Positions 34,326 through 43,198 of a DNA stretch of 64,000 nucleotides are shown here, piece by piece. The notes beneath the pieces were generated by a model, which searched no databases, was not told the DNA's origin, and saw nothing but the letters and a program-made list of their open reading frames with translations. Origin of the DNA: Ruminiclostridium cellobioparum subsp. termitidis CT1112 (GTDB lineage: Bacteria > Bacillota > Clostridia > Acetivibrionales > DSM-1351); assembly GCF_000350485.1 (NCBI RefSeq), contig NZ_AORV01000043.1:1-64000 (forward strand), in the 5' to 3' direction. A program made the translations under genes and the position numbers. Each line of letters begins with the position of its first letter. Position 1 is the first letter of the stretch.

Positions 34326-35891
34326 ATGAGTGTGGATTTAACTAAAATTTTAATAGTGGATGACGAATTATTACTTCGGAACGGTATCAAATATATTTGT
34401 GATTGGGAGGCTGAAGGTTTCAAGATAGTCGGAGAAGCCGGAAATGGCAAAGAGGCTATGAAGCTTGTTCAGGAATTGCAGCCCGATATCGTCATAACCG
34501 ATATTATTATGCCTGAAATGGATGGCATTGATTTAACCGCGCAAATAAAAAGTCAATATTCTGATATTTCCATTTTAGTATTAAGCAGTTATGATAACTT
34601 CAATTACGTAAAATCAATTTTCCTTAATGGAGCCGGCAATTACCTGTTGAAGCCTAATCTCGATGCATCTCAATTAATTGAAACCCTGAGAAAATTAAAG
34701 CCCTTGACCAAGCCCAAAGAGAATAGTATTAAGCACACTGCGGAATATATATTGCTTAAAATGATAGAGCATGAGGATTTTAGAAGTAATAATGCTCTCC
34801 TATCCTTAGAAGAGAATACCGGGATCTGCTTTGACAGCAATGAACCTTTCTATTTGCTCAATTTGAAACTTAATTGTCCGCCAAGTGATATCGGACAAAT
34901 TAAGACTGTCCTCAAGTCAGAATTGGCAACAGGCATAAATACAAAAAAAGCTGCAATTGCCGCATATAACAAACAAAATATTGTTGTGCTGCTTCAGTCG
35001 GCTTGCAGGGAACCTGAAATCATCAAGCTCTTTGATAGAATAATGGGATCTTCCTTTATGCTGCAAAATGCCCCTATAGCTGTTTGCATGTCTGAACCTT
35101 TTTACGATATTTCAGCCTTGTCCCGGATTTTTCATAATACGCTGAACAAATGTGAATATGGGTTTTATTTTACCACCAATATTATTATTTCAGACAATAT
35201 GATTAATCCAAGCTATGTGTCCATGAATACAAAAGAGATTTCAAAAGAATTGGATATACTTAATATTGAAAGAGTAAAAGAACTGATTATTGATTATGTA
35301 AAAGCAGTAAATGAAACCTTGTCCATAGAACCTTATTTGTTAAAAAAGAATATTGAAAGCCAATTCTATTTTACTATTCAGACTATTTCATCTGCGGGTT
35401 TTAATGTAAGTGAATTGAACAAATTAAAGATTAAATTTTTTAGAATTATAGATGAAGTATCAAACTATGTTGAACTCATAAAGGTGATTAATAATGCCTT
35501 TAATGATATAGCCGATACTATAAGTATTGAATTGAATGCAAGAAACCGGGATGTTTTATCCCCTGTTTGGGAGTATATTAACTCCCATTGCTGCGAGGAT
35601 ATTAAATTATCTGACGTCGCGAGTGCTGTCCACTTGAATTACAGCTACCTTTCAAGTCTGTTTAGGATTAAATCCAATGAAAGCTTTACTGATTGCCTGC
35701 ATAAGGCCAGAATAAACAGAGCAAAGGAATTACTCCGCACCCAAAACATAACTATTAGTAATGTCAGTACCATGGTAGGCTTTATAGACCAGAGCCATTT
35801 TTCAAAAGTATTTAAAAAACTGGAGAATATGTCCCCTAAGGAGTATCAGAAAATATTCTATTCCAGAAATGTTACATCAAATAAAAAATAG
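34326..35891 (+). CDS. YesN-type response regulator, AraC DNA-binding domain
   Basis: 521 residues from the ATG at 34326, which has GAGGTGAT in the right place; a GTG at 34317 overlaps that site. The N-terminal receiver domain has ILIVDDE and the phosphorylation site Asp59 in VITDIIMPEMDG. A long linker of about 280 residues follows. The C terminus carries two AraC helix-turn-helix motifs (IKLSDVASAVHLNYSYLSSLF and ITISNVSTMVGFIDQSHFSKVF, quoted in part). It is translationally close to its kinase and probably activates the divergent ABC-sulfatase operon. Confidence 0.92.
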   Translation: MSVDLTKILIVDDELLLRNGIKYICDWEAEGFKIVGEAGNGKEAMKLVQELQPDIVITDIIMPEMDGIDLTAQIKSQYSDISILVLSSYDNFNYVKSIFLNGAGNYLLKPNLDASQLIETLRKLKPLTKPKENSIKHTAEYILLKMIEHEDFRSNNALLSLEENTGICFDSNEPFYLLNLKLNCPPSDIGQIKTVLKSELATGINTKKAAIAAYNKQNIVVLLQSACREPEIIKLFDRIMGSSFMLQNAPIAVCMSEPFYDISALSRIFHNTLNKCEYGFYFTTNIIISDNMINPSYVSMNTKEISKELDILNIERVKELIIDYVKAVNETLSIEPYLLKKNIESQFYFTIQTISSAGFNVSELNKLKIKFFRIIDEVSNYVELIKVINNAFNDIADTISIELNARNRDVLSPVWEYINSHCCEDIKLSDVASAVHLNYSYLSSLFRIKSNESFTDCLHKARINRAKELLRTQNITISNVSTMVGFIDQSHFSKVFKKLENMSPKEYQKIFYSRNVTSNKK

Positions 35892-35902
35892 CTTCATATT
35901 TT

Positions 35903-36439
35903 TTAAAAAATAAGCATACCTGTCAAAGCTGATGCAAGCAGAATCAATAATGGATTTATTTTTATGGTGTTAAGTATAATAAAAACCGCACCTATTAATA
36001 AAATACTTTTAATATCGCAGCCATTCATACTTATGATGTTATTGGATACTGAAAGCCTGAAGGCCGCATAAACTATAAGCGCCGAAACAGCAGGACGCAG
36101 CCCGTAAAATATTCCCTTTACAATAAAGTGCTCACCGTATTTTAATAGAATTTTTCCCAGTGCCAAAATTATCAATAATGATGGCAGTATTATCCCCAGA
36201 CATGCTATAACTGCTCCCGGGTATCCATACATGTGAAATCCTACCAGACTGGCGCAATTTGCTGCAATAGGTCCGGGTGACATTGAGGATACGGCAATAA
36301 TTTCAGTTAATTGGGAAGTATCTATCCAATGCCGGCTTAAGAGTTCCCTTTCGATAATTGGAATTATCGCATATCCACCGCCGAAACCAATCATACCTAT
36401 TTTAAAAAAAATTGAGAATAGCTGAAAATATGTGTTCAC
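35903..36439 (-). CDS. Short chromate transporter family protein (subunit B)
   Basis: 178 residues, a single half-size CHR domain with about five membrane segments. The family motif is FFKIGMIGFGGGYAIIPIIERELL, with SPGPIAANCASLVGFHMYG later. Short-chain CHR proteins work as heterodimers of oppositely oriented halves, and the partner lies immediately upstream (13 bp). Some give chromate efflux, but in clostridia the substrate is mostly unknown; sulfate is a possible physiological analogue. It converges on the response-regulator gene with only 11 bp between. Confidence 0.88.
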   Translation of the reverse strand: MNTYFQLFSIFFKIGMIGFGGGYAIIPIIERELLSRHWIDTSQLTEIIAVSSMSPGPIAANCASLVGFHMYGYPGAVIACLGIILPSLLIILALGKILLKYGEHFIVKGIFYGLRPAVSALIVYAAFRLSVSNNIISMNGCDIKSILLIGAVFIILNTIKINPLLILLASALTGMLIF

Positions 36440-36452
36440 TTGTTTGTTACCT

Positions 36453-37055
36453 TTATTTATTGAATTTTAATTTTACAAAGCTCACCAGAATACCTATTCC
36501 AGCTCCGGCAATAATAATAAAAACAATACTTATGCGTTGACATAAAATTAAGACAACATTCGCAGCAAGAAATATCCCCCAACAGGTTTTATCTTTCAAA
36601 GACACAAAACCCATTTTGCAGGCAGCAATAAGTACCAATCCTATAACTGCTCCCTGGATACCTTTTGTTGCTGACTGCACCAATGGTATTTCTCTGATAT
36701 TGTCATATATCAAGCCCATTGCTACTATAATTATAAAGGTTGGGATTGCAGTTCCCATAAATGCCGCCAATGCTCCTATTACTCCATTGATATTGTATCC
36801 GATTAATGTCGCAGAATTAACTGCTACAGCACCGGGAACCGACTGCGCTGCTGCTAATGTATCAGCCATCTGTTCATTATCAATCCACTTTTTCCGGTCT
36901 ACCACCTCCCTCTCAATTACCGGGACCATTGCAAATCCGCCGCCAAAGGCGATAGGTGATATTTTTAAAAATACCAGGAATAACTCAACAGCCAGAGACC
37001 ACTTTGATTTTTTGTTTTCTGTATCATTATTTATCACAAACACACCCTTTTCCAT
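36453..37055 (-). CDS. Short chromate transporter family protein (subunit A)
   Basis: 200 residues, the second half-size CHR domain, with FLKISPIAFGGGFAMVPVIEREVV and AAAQSVPGAVAVNSATLIGYNING. It precedes the subunit-B gene and is surely cotranscribed with it. The annotated ATG (37055) has only a weak AGG; a GTG at 37037 after AAAGGG is a credible alternative and would remove six residues. The pair forms an anion transporter in the cytoplasmic membrane. Confidence 0.85.
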   Translation of the reverse strand: MEKGVFVINNDTENKKSKWSLAVELFLVFLKISPIAFGGGFAMVPVIEREVVDRKKWIDNEQMADTLAAAQSVPGAVAVNSATLIGYNINGVIGALAAFMGTAIPTFIIIVAMGLIYDNIREIPLVQSATKGIQGAVIGLVLIAACKMGFVSLKDKTCWGIFLAANVVLILCQRISIVFIIIAGAGIGILVSFVKLKFNK

Positions 37056-37462
37056 AGTACCTATCTTTTTGAAAGCACATTGCAGCCAACCTTTTCATTC
37101 TATTTCCTGGAAGAATATCCTCATACCATAAATCAAAAATGCTTTCTAAAAAATTGTATATCTTTGAGATGTAAATGAGTATTCACTAACTCCCGATTCT
37201 TCCTCCAACGGATCAAGACATTTATTTCATTAACCAACTTTTATAAAGCTATATAAGTATGTGATTCATTTCAATAGTAGCAACCTATATTTTAAAAGTC
37301 AAACCAGTAGCGGAAGTCCTAAAAAATGGCTGTAACTTTCTAAAAAATATACAAATTATTAAGTTTAGCATAAAAGGAAGGTTTGGATAATTTAAATTTG
37401 TGAGTACAATTATAGTATGCATATATTATTTATATGTTTTCATCCATTCGTTGGGCGGATAA
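37056..37462. other. AT-rich intergenic region without recognisable gene
   Basis: About 400 bp between the chromate-type transporter pair and the ATPase remnant. I see no convincing ORF, RNA structure or repeat. Several stop codons are present in every frame. It would contain the promoter of the transporter pair. Confidence 0.5.
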
Positions 37463-37681
37463 GCCGGAGGCGGAGTTGTCTCAAATTTAACACACAATCC
37501 TGCTTTATTTATTAATAAGGCAAAAACTGCTTTGAACAGTTATAAAGCCATGGCAATTCCCCTTGCGGCGACCGGTCATTTAATCCCGGTCATTGCATCG
37601 GCTGCCATGGCACTGAACTCATTGTGCATATTTATGAATTTCCTGTTATCGTTTAGAAAAATATTAACACTAAAGCAGTGA
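37463..37681 (+). pseudogene. C-terminal remnant of a P1B-type metal ATPase
   Basis: The frame opens after a TAA (37460-37462) with no start codon and runs 72 codons to a TGA at 37679. Its middle and end read KTALNSYKAMAIPLAATG, then LIPVIASAAMALNSLCIFMN and SFRK. This matches the final two membrane helices of CopA/CadA-type ATPases (consensus YN..AIPLAA.G...P.IA..AM..SS...V.N). The catalytic and metal-binding parts are absent. It overlaps the 3' end of hemL by 12 bp on the other strand. I take it as a degraded gene fragment. Confidence 0.65.
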
Positions 37682-38956
37682 AAAAGCATACTCTATAGCT
37701 GCTTTGGTTTCAGCAATATCCTTTTCAATATGGGCATATGACACAAACAGTGCTTCAAACTGTGAGGGAGCAATATAAATACCTCTATCCAGCATAAACG
37801 AGAAATATTTTTTAAATTTCTCCAGGTCTGACTTTACCGCACTGCTGTAATCCACAACCACCCTGTCGCTGAAAAAAACACTTAAAAGCGAGCCCACCCT
37901 GTTAATACTTATATCGGTTCCGTACCTGTTTGCAGCCTCTGTATATGCATCTTCCAAGGATTTGCCCAGGCAATCCAAACGCTGGTAGAAGTCCCCTGTC
38001 TGCTTTATGGTCTTCAACGTACTGATGCCGGCAGCCACTGCAACAGGATTGCCTGACAAGGTTCCTGCCTGGTATACAGGGCCCAGCGGAGCTATTTTCT
38101 CCATTATTTTCCTTCTTCCTCCGTATGCGCCAACAGGCATTCCTCCGCCGATAATCTTTCCCAATACTGTCAGATCGGGCTTTATGCCATACAACTCCTG
38201 AGCTCCCCCATAGGAAACCCGGAAGCCTGTGATCACTTCGTCAAAAATCAAAAGCACACCGTGATTTTCGGTCAGTGTACGCAGCTGCTTAAGAAAATCA
38301 ATATCCGGAAGCACCAGCCCCATATTGGCGGCAATGGGCTCAATTATAACTGCTGCAATTTTGCTGCCATATTTTTTGAACAGCTCCTGCAAACCTTCCG
38401 CGTCATTGTACACGGCTACAAGGGTGTTCCTGGAATAATCCGCCGGTACTCCCGAACTGTCGGGCACCCCAGCCGTCAGGGCGCCTGAGCCGGCTTTGAC
38501 CAGCAGGCCGTCACTGTGCCCGTGGTAACAGCCTTCGAATTTAACTATCAAATCCCTGCCGGTGTAACCTCTTGCCGCACGTATGGCACTCATGGCAGCC
38601 TCTGTTCCCGAGCTGACAAGTCTGAGCATTTCCATGGAAGGAATGGCCTCACATATTAATTCGGCCAGCTGCAATTCATTCTCAGTGGGCGCCCCGAAGC
38701 TCGTTCCGTTTTCGGCGGCTTCCTTTATGGCCGCAATGACGGCAGGCTGCGCATGTCCCAAAATCATCGGGCCCCAGGAGCAAACGTAATCAATATATTC
38801 ATTTTCATCAAGGTCAAAAAGCCTGGAACCCTTTCCTTTTTTTATTACCGGCGGCTTGAGACCAACCGATCTGAAGGCCCTGACAGGACTGTTTACTCCT
38901 CCGGGCATATAATTGCAGGCTTTATCAAATACTTCTTGAGATTTTATGTTATTCAT
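37670..38956 (-). CDS. hemL: Glutamate-1-semialdehyde 2,1-aminomutase
   Basis: 428 residues, full length. It is a class III aminotransferase-fold PLP enzyme: the N-terminal MPGGVNSPVRAFRSVG signature, SSGTEAAMSAIRAARGYTGR, LIFDEVITGFRVSYGGAQ and the PLP Lys in VLGKIIGGGMPVGAYGG. It converts glutamate-1-semialdehyde to 5-aminolevulinate, the second C5-pathway step. It is the last gene of the hem cluster, 38 bp after hemB. The start follows AGGAGAA. Confidence 0.95.
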   Translation of the reverse strand: MNNIKSQEVFDKACNYMPGGVNSPVRAFRSVGLKPPVIKKGKGSRLFDLDENEYIDYVCSWGPMILGHAQPAVIAAIKEAAENGTSFGAPTENELQLAELICEAIPSMEMLRLVSSGTEAAMSAIRAARGYTGRDLIVKFEGCYHGHSDGLLVKAGSGALTAGVPDSSGVPADYSRNTLVAVYNDAEGLQELFKKYGSKIAAVIIEPIAANMGLVLPDIDFLKQLRTLTENHGVLLIFDEVITGFRVSYGGAQELYGIKPDLTVLGKIIGGGMPVGAYGGRRKIMEKIAPLGPVYQAGTLSGNPVAVAAGISTLKTIKQTGDFYQRLDCLGKSLEDAYTEAANRYGTDISINRVGSLLSVFFSDRVVVDYSSAVKSDLEKFKKYFSFMLDRGIYIAPSQFEALFVSYAHIEKDIAETKAAIEYAFSLL

Positions 38957-38994
38957 GGGGACAATTCTCCTATAATATAGACTTACTGTATGTT

Positions 38995-39963
38995 TTATTT
39001 CAGCCAGGCTGCCGCATCAATGGCAAAATAGCTGATAATTATAACTGCACCGGCCCTTTTTATTGCCGTCAGGGACTCAAGTGCCGCGCCTTTTTCATCA
39101 ATCCAGCCTTTCCCGGCAGCAGCCTTGATCATGCAGTATTCGCCGCTGACATTATAGGCCGCCAGCGGATAGTCATATCTGGAAGCTGCCTCATGGATAA
39201 TATCCAGATATGCAAGGGCCGGTTTTACCATTATTATATCGGCTCCTTCATCTATATCCAGCTCTATTTCCTTCATGGCTTCCTTCCTGCCGTGATAGTC
39301 CATCTGGTAGGTTTTTCTGTCTCCAAATGCCGGAGCAGAGCCGGCCGCATCTCTGAAAGGGCCGTAAAAGGCAGAGGCATATTTGGCACTGTAGGCCATA
39401 ATTGCCTTATCGGTGAAAGAACTGCCGTCAAGAGCTTTCCTTATGGCAGCCACTCTGCCGTCCATCATATCGGACGGGGCAATTATATCGGCACCTGCAT
39501 CAGCCAGGCTGACAGCTGCTTTTGCTAAAACCTCCAGGGTCAGGTCATTATCTATCTTGTTGTCTTTTATAATCCCGCAATGCCCGTGACTGGTGTATTC
39601 ACACAAGCAAAGGTCAGCCGACAGAACAAGTTCGGGGAACCGCTGTTTTGCCTGCCTTAGAGCCTTTTGAACAATACCGTCACTGCAGAAGGCACCGGTT
39701 CCGACCTCATCCTTCTCATCGGGTACACCAAACAGGAGCACGCCGGGAATCCCCGCCTTCTGCACCTTTTCCAGCTGGAAGAGCAGCCGGTCCACCGAGT
39801 AATGATTTATTCCGGGCATTGAGGCTATTTCTCTTTCTATGCCTGCACCTTCTGCAACAAACATGGGATAAATAAAATCTTCCACATTTATATTTGTCTC
39901 TCTCACAAGTTTTCTCAGCCCGGGACTGGTTCTGAGTCTCCTGGGTCTTTTTATCAAATCCAT
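38995..39963 (-). CDS. hemB: Porphobilinogen synthase (ALA dehydratase)
   Basis: 322 residues. The active-site Schiff-base lysines are in MAYSAKYASAFYGPFRDA and IIMVKPALAYLD. The zinc-site segment DLCLCEYTSHGHCG has three cysteines, marking the Zn2+-dependent class. The enzyme condenses two 5-aminolevulinate molecules to porphobilinogen in the cytosol. It sits between the cobA-hemD fusion (16 bp upstream) and hemL. Confidence 0.95.
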   Translation of the reverse strand: MDLIKRPRRLRTSPGLRKLVRETNINVEDFIYPMFVAEGAGIEREIASMPGINHYSVDRLLFQLEKVQKAGIPGVLLFGVPDEKDEVGTGAFCSDGIVQKALRQAKQRFPELVLSADLCLCEYTSHGHCGIIKDNKIDNDLTLEVLAKAAVSLADAGADIIAPSDMMDGRVAAIRKALDGSSFTDKAIMAYSAKYASAFYGPFRDAAGSAPAFGDRKTYQMDYHGRKEAMKEIELDIDEGADIIMVKPALAYLDIIHEAASRYDYPLAAYNVSGEYCMIKAAAGKGWIDEKGAALESLTAIKRAGAVIIISYFAIDAAAWLK

Positions 39964-39979
39964 TTTTACCTCCGGAAGC

Positions 39980-41533
39980 CTATTGTTGAGTATTTAACCT
40001 TCTATTTTCGGAAAGTTCGATTATTTTATTTATTATTCCTTCTGAATTATACTGTTCAGCAACTGCGGTTACGGTGATTCCTTCCTCTGCGGCGGCACCG
40101 GCGGTGACCGGCCCGATACATACCATATGGGCGGGCAATTCCCGTATTTTTTCCTTCCCCAGTATGGTCACAAAAGCCTTCACTGCCGACGGGCTTGCAA
40201 AGGTTATGATGTCGGCCTTTTCCAGCTCGGGAACTAAATAATCCAGCCTGCTTCCCAGATTACTGGTTTCCGCCGTGTAGACAGCTATTTCGTCATAAGC
40301 TATACCATTATCCTTAAAGCCCCGGGTCAATTCAGGCCTTGAAAGCTCCGAATCAATCAGCAGTATTTTATCCCTGCCTTCTATTCTTTCAATCAATCCC
40401 GATAATAACTCCTTGGATGTGTATTTCTCAGGAATATAATCCGGATACAGGCCCTTTGAATTAAGTGCCTTTTCAGTGGCTGAGCCCACCACTGCAAGCT
40501 TGATGCCATAAAGCCTGCGGATATCTGTCTTCAGCTGGTTGAGCCGCCTGAAAAATATCTCAACACCGTTTGCACTTGTAAATATCAGCCAGCTGTATGA
40601 GTCAAGCCTGTTCAAAGCCGTATGAAACTGCTCGTTTTCCTGCACTTCGGTTATTTTGATAACAGGAAATTCAGTCACATGGGCTCCATGTGCTTCCAGT
40701 CCTTTAACCAGAGTATCCGAGTGTTCGGCAGGTCTGGTGACAACTATCCTATTGCCCGAGAGCACTCCTTTACTATACCACCCAAGGCTTTCACCAAGTT
40801 CCGCGACCTGGCCTGCAACTATAACCGCAGGTGATTTTACCCTGTAATGCACACACTTTTCGGCAATATCGGACAATGTGCCGTTAACCACTCTCTGCCC
40901 GGGCCTTGTTCCCTTCTCAACAACAGCAACAGGTGTCCGGGGTTCTTTTCCAAACTTCATAAGACCGCTGCAAATTTCGCCGATATTTTTTACACCCATG
41001 AGAAAAACCAGGGTGCCTTCCTGCTTTGCAAGTGTTTCAAAATCACATAGGGGCTTGTCTTCACCATCCCCCGAAATTTTATTTTCAACCGAATGGTGCC
41101 CGGTGATGATATGAAGTGATGAGGCATGCTCCCTGTGTGTGACAGGTATTCCTGCATATGCAGGAACAGCTATGGCGGAGGTGATGCCGGGCACAACTTC
41201 AAATTCTATCCCGTTTTTATGAAGGTATTCACATTCTTCTCCGCCCCGTCCGAATAAAAACGGGTCACCGCCCTTCACCCGGGCTACCGTCCTGCCTTCA
41301 TTTGCATATTTCAGAAGTATTTTATTTATCTCCTTCTGCGGCACCTGGTGATGCTGAGGCTGTTTTCCCACATAGACAAATTCCGCCCCATCATGAGCAA
41401 ACCCCAGCACATTGCTGTCAATAAGCCGGTCATATACGATGACATCGGATTGCTTGATGGCCTCTGCGGCTTTTAAGGTCAAAAGCTTGTAATTCCCAGG
41501 CCCGGCCCCTATAATATATACTTTTCCGGCCAT
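39980..41533 (-). CDS. cobA-hemD: Uroporphyrinogen III methyltransferase/synthase fusion
   Basis: 517 residues from the ATG at 41533, behind GGGGGA. The N-terminal half (about 1-250) is SUMT: VYIIGAGPGNYKLLTLKA, the GGDPFLFGRGGEE loop and VVPGITSAIAVPAYAGIPVTHR. The C-terminal half (about 262-515) is uroporphyrinogen III synthase, with RIVVTRPAEHSDTLV and WLIFTSANGVEIFF. It closes the tetrapyrrole ring with D-ring inversion and then methylates C2 and C7 to precorrin-2. The fusion is common in clostridia. It starts 2 bp after the hemC stop codon. Confidence 0.95.
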   Translation of the reverse strand: MAGKVYIIGAGPGNYKLLTLKAAEAIKQSDVIVYDRLIDSNVLGFAHDGAEFVYVGKQPQHHQVPQKEINKILLKYANEGRTVARVKGGDPFLFGRGGEECEYLHKNGIEFEVVPGITSAIAVPAYAGIPVTHREHASSLHIITGHHSVENKISGDGEDKPLCDFETLAKQEGTLVFLMGVKNIGEICSGLMKFGKEPRTPVAVVEKGTRPGQRVVNGTLSDIAEKCVHYRVKSPAVIVAGQVAELGESLGWYSKGVLSGNRIVVTRPAEHSDTLVKGLEAHGAHVTEFPVIKITEVQENEQFHTALNRLDSYSWLIFTSANGVEIFFRRLNQLKTDIRRLYGIKLAVVGSATEKALNSKGLYPDYIPEKYTSKELLSGLIERIEGRDKILLIDSELSRPELTRGFKDNGIAYDEIAVYTAETSNLGSRLDYLVPELEKADIITFASPSAVKAFVTILGKEKIRELPAHMVCIGPVTAGAAAEEGITVTAVAEQYNSEGIINKIIELSENRRLNTQQ

Positions 41534-41535
41534 AA

Positions 41536-42444
41536 TCAGCAATCCCCCATATTTATTTGATTTTGTACCATAAGGTCGGCAAGCCTTTCTCCAAGGGTGG
41601 GGGTCTGCCGCTTATCCCCTTCAACCGCTGCCCGTAAAACAGTCTTACCGTCATTTACAGCCAGCATTCCCGTTATTTTCATTTCATTGCCGCTGATGAC
41701 GGCATGTGCCGCGACAGGTGTACTGCAGCCGCCGTTAAGCCGGATCATGAAGCTTCTTTCGGCCTCCAGGGCCAACCATGTGTCCGGACTGTTTATGGAA
41801 TTTACAAGCTCCTGCATTTTTCCGCCCTTTCTGACCTGAACGCCTAATATGCCCTGTCCTATGGCGGGAATCATCTCTTCAACGGGAAAACAGCAGCCGC
41901 ATTTTTCATGCAGCCCCAATCTTTTCAGTCCTGCTGCCGCAAGAACTATGGCATCGTATTCACCTGCGCCAAGCTTATCCAGCCTGGTAAGAACATTGCC
42001 CCTCAACTGCCGTACATTAAGATCAGGCCTTAAGGCAAGGAGCTGGACCTCACGGCGGATACTGCTTGTCCCCACTACCGCTCCAGTCCTCAGCTCCTTC
42101 AGACTTTGGCCGTTTGTTGTTACTAAAACATCACGGGGATCTTCCCTCTCTGAAACAGCCGCGATTGTCAATTGGCCTGGCATGACGGCAGGCATATCCT
42201 TCATACTGTGAACTGCCATATCTATTTTGTCTTCAATGAGCGCATTTTCTATTTCGTTGACAAACAGGCCTTTTCCGCCTATCAGATCAAGTCTTGTATC
42301 CAGAAGGACATCCCCCCTGGTTTTCATTCCCACAAGCTCAAACTTGAGTCCGGAGAACCTGCTTTCCAGCAGATTTACAATCAACCTGCTCTGAGCCATC
42401 GCAAGTGCACTTTCACGGGTGCCCACCCTTATGGTTCCATTCAT
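41536..42444 (-). CDS. hemC: Hydroxymethylbilane synthase (porphobilinogen deaminase)
   Basis: 302 residues. Hallmarks are RVGTRESALAMAQS, VHSMKDMP, GTSSIRREVQLLALRPDL, and the dipyrromethane-cofactor cysteine in LNGGCSTPVAAHA. It polymerises four porphobilinogen units. The stop codon is 2 bp from the cobA-hemD start, so the genes are tightly coupled. Start follows a GGAGGCAG site. It lies 90 bp downstream of the siroheme-dehydrogenase gene. Confidence 0.95.
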   Translation of the reverse strand: MNGTIRVGTRESALAMAQSRLIVNLLESRFSGLKFELVGMKTRGDVLLDTRLDLIGGKGLFVNEIENALIEDKIDMAVHSMKDMPAVMPGQLTIAAVSEREDPRDVLVTTNGQSLKELRTGAVVGTSSIRREVQLLALRPDLNVRQLRGNVLTRLDKLGAGEYDAIVLAAAGLKRLGLHEKCGCCFPVEEMIPAIGQGILGVQVRKGGKMQELVNSINSPDTWLALEAERSFMIRLNGGCSTPVAAHAVISGNEMKITGMLAVNDGKTVLRAAVEGDKRQTPTLGERLADLMVQNQINMGDC

Positions 42445-42534
42445 AGTCCAGCTGCCTCCATTAAATAGTTTATCCTGTAAATAATTTATTTTTCAAATAG
42501 TATTTACCGCCCAAAACCCGGCAATGGGCTACAT

Positions 42535-43167
42535 CTAAGCCCTGATTTTCTCTTCGTGCCGCTGCAGCACCCCATTTAATGCCCGGGGGGTAATTTCGCC
42601 CTTTGAATAAAACTCCTCAAGAACATTCCGAAGTTCGTGCTCTTTCTCAGGCTGGGTGAGGCAGCTTTTGCGGACTCTGCTTCGGAAACCGGCAAGCATC
42701 TCCACAATTTCGGAATAATCTTCGGGAAATATCTCCTCCGTAATTTTTCTGATTTTTTTTGAAAGTGCCGGATATACCCCTGATGTTGATATTCCAATAG
42801 CTAAAGATCCTCTTTTAACTATTGACGGAAATATAAATGTACATTTTTCAGGATCATCCACAACATTAACAGGTATATTCATATTTACCGCATCTTCATA
42901 TACCTGTTCATTTGTTTCCATTGACGAAGTGGCAGCCACAACCAGGTATACCTCATTAATATCATTTTTTGTATACGTACTTCTTATAATTTTTAATTTA
43001 TCCTGCTTTTCCAATTCAACTAATGAGCTGCATGCTTCAGGAGCAATAATAATTATATCAGCTTCAAACCTCAATAATATTTCGGCTTTTCTGTATGCAA
43101 TTGCGCCCCCGCCCACTATTAAACACCGCTTTCCCTTAAGGTCGACATACATCGGGAACATGGCCAT
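42535..43167 (-). CDS. Precorrin-2 dehydrogenase/sirohydrochlorin ferrochelatase (Met8/CysG-B)
   Basis: 210 residues. The N-terminal Rossmann motif reads KRCLIVGGGAIAYRKAEILL. The conserved NVVDDPEKCTFIFPSIVKRG and ISTSGVYPALSKKIR segments place it in the Met8 family. It oxidises precorrin-2 to sirohydrochlorin using NAD+ and may insert iron to give siroheme. This gene shows that the cluster serves siroheme (and cobalamin) rather than haem, which fits the sulfite reductase at 47077-47940. It is located between hemA and hemC, as in C. josui. Confidence 0.9.
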   Translation of the reverse strand: MAMFPMYVDLKGKRCLIVGGGAIAYRKAEILLRFEADIIIIAPEACSSLVELEKQDKLKIIRSTYTKNDINEVYLVVAATSSMETNEQVYEDAVNMNIPVNVVDDPEKCTFIFPSIVKRGSLAIGISTSGVYPALSKKIRKITEEIFPEDYSEIVEMLAGFRSRVRKSCLTQPEKEHELRNVLEEFYSKGEITPRALNGVLQRHEEKIRA

Positions 43168-43198
43168 ATCAATTACCCCCGTTTAAAAACACATATTT

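Noticed and set aside
35903-37055. Direct assignment of the CHR pair as a sulfate transporter for the cys operon
   Set aside because: The pair is 7 kb from the sulfur genes, on the other side of the hem cluster, and the CHR family substrate cannot be read from sequence.
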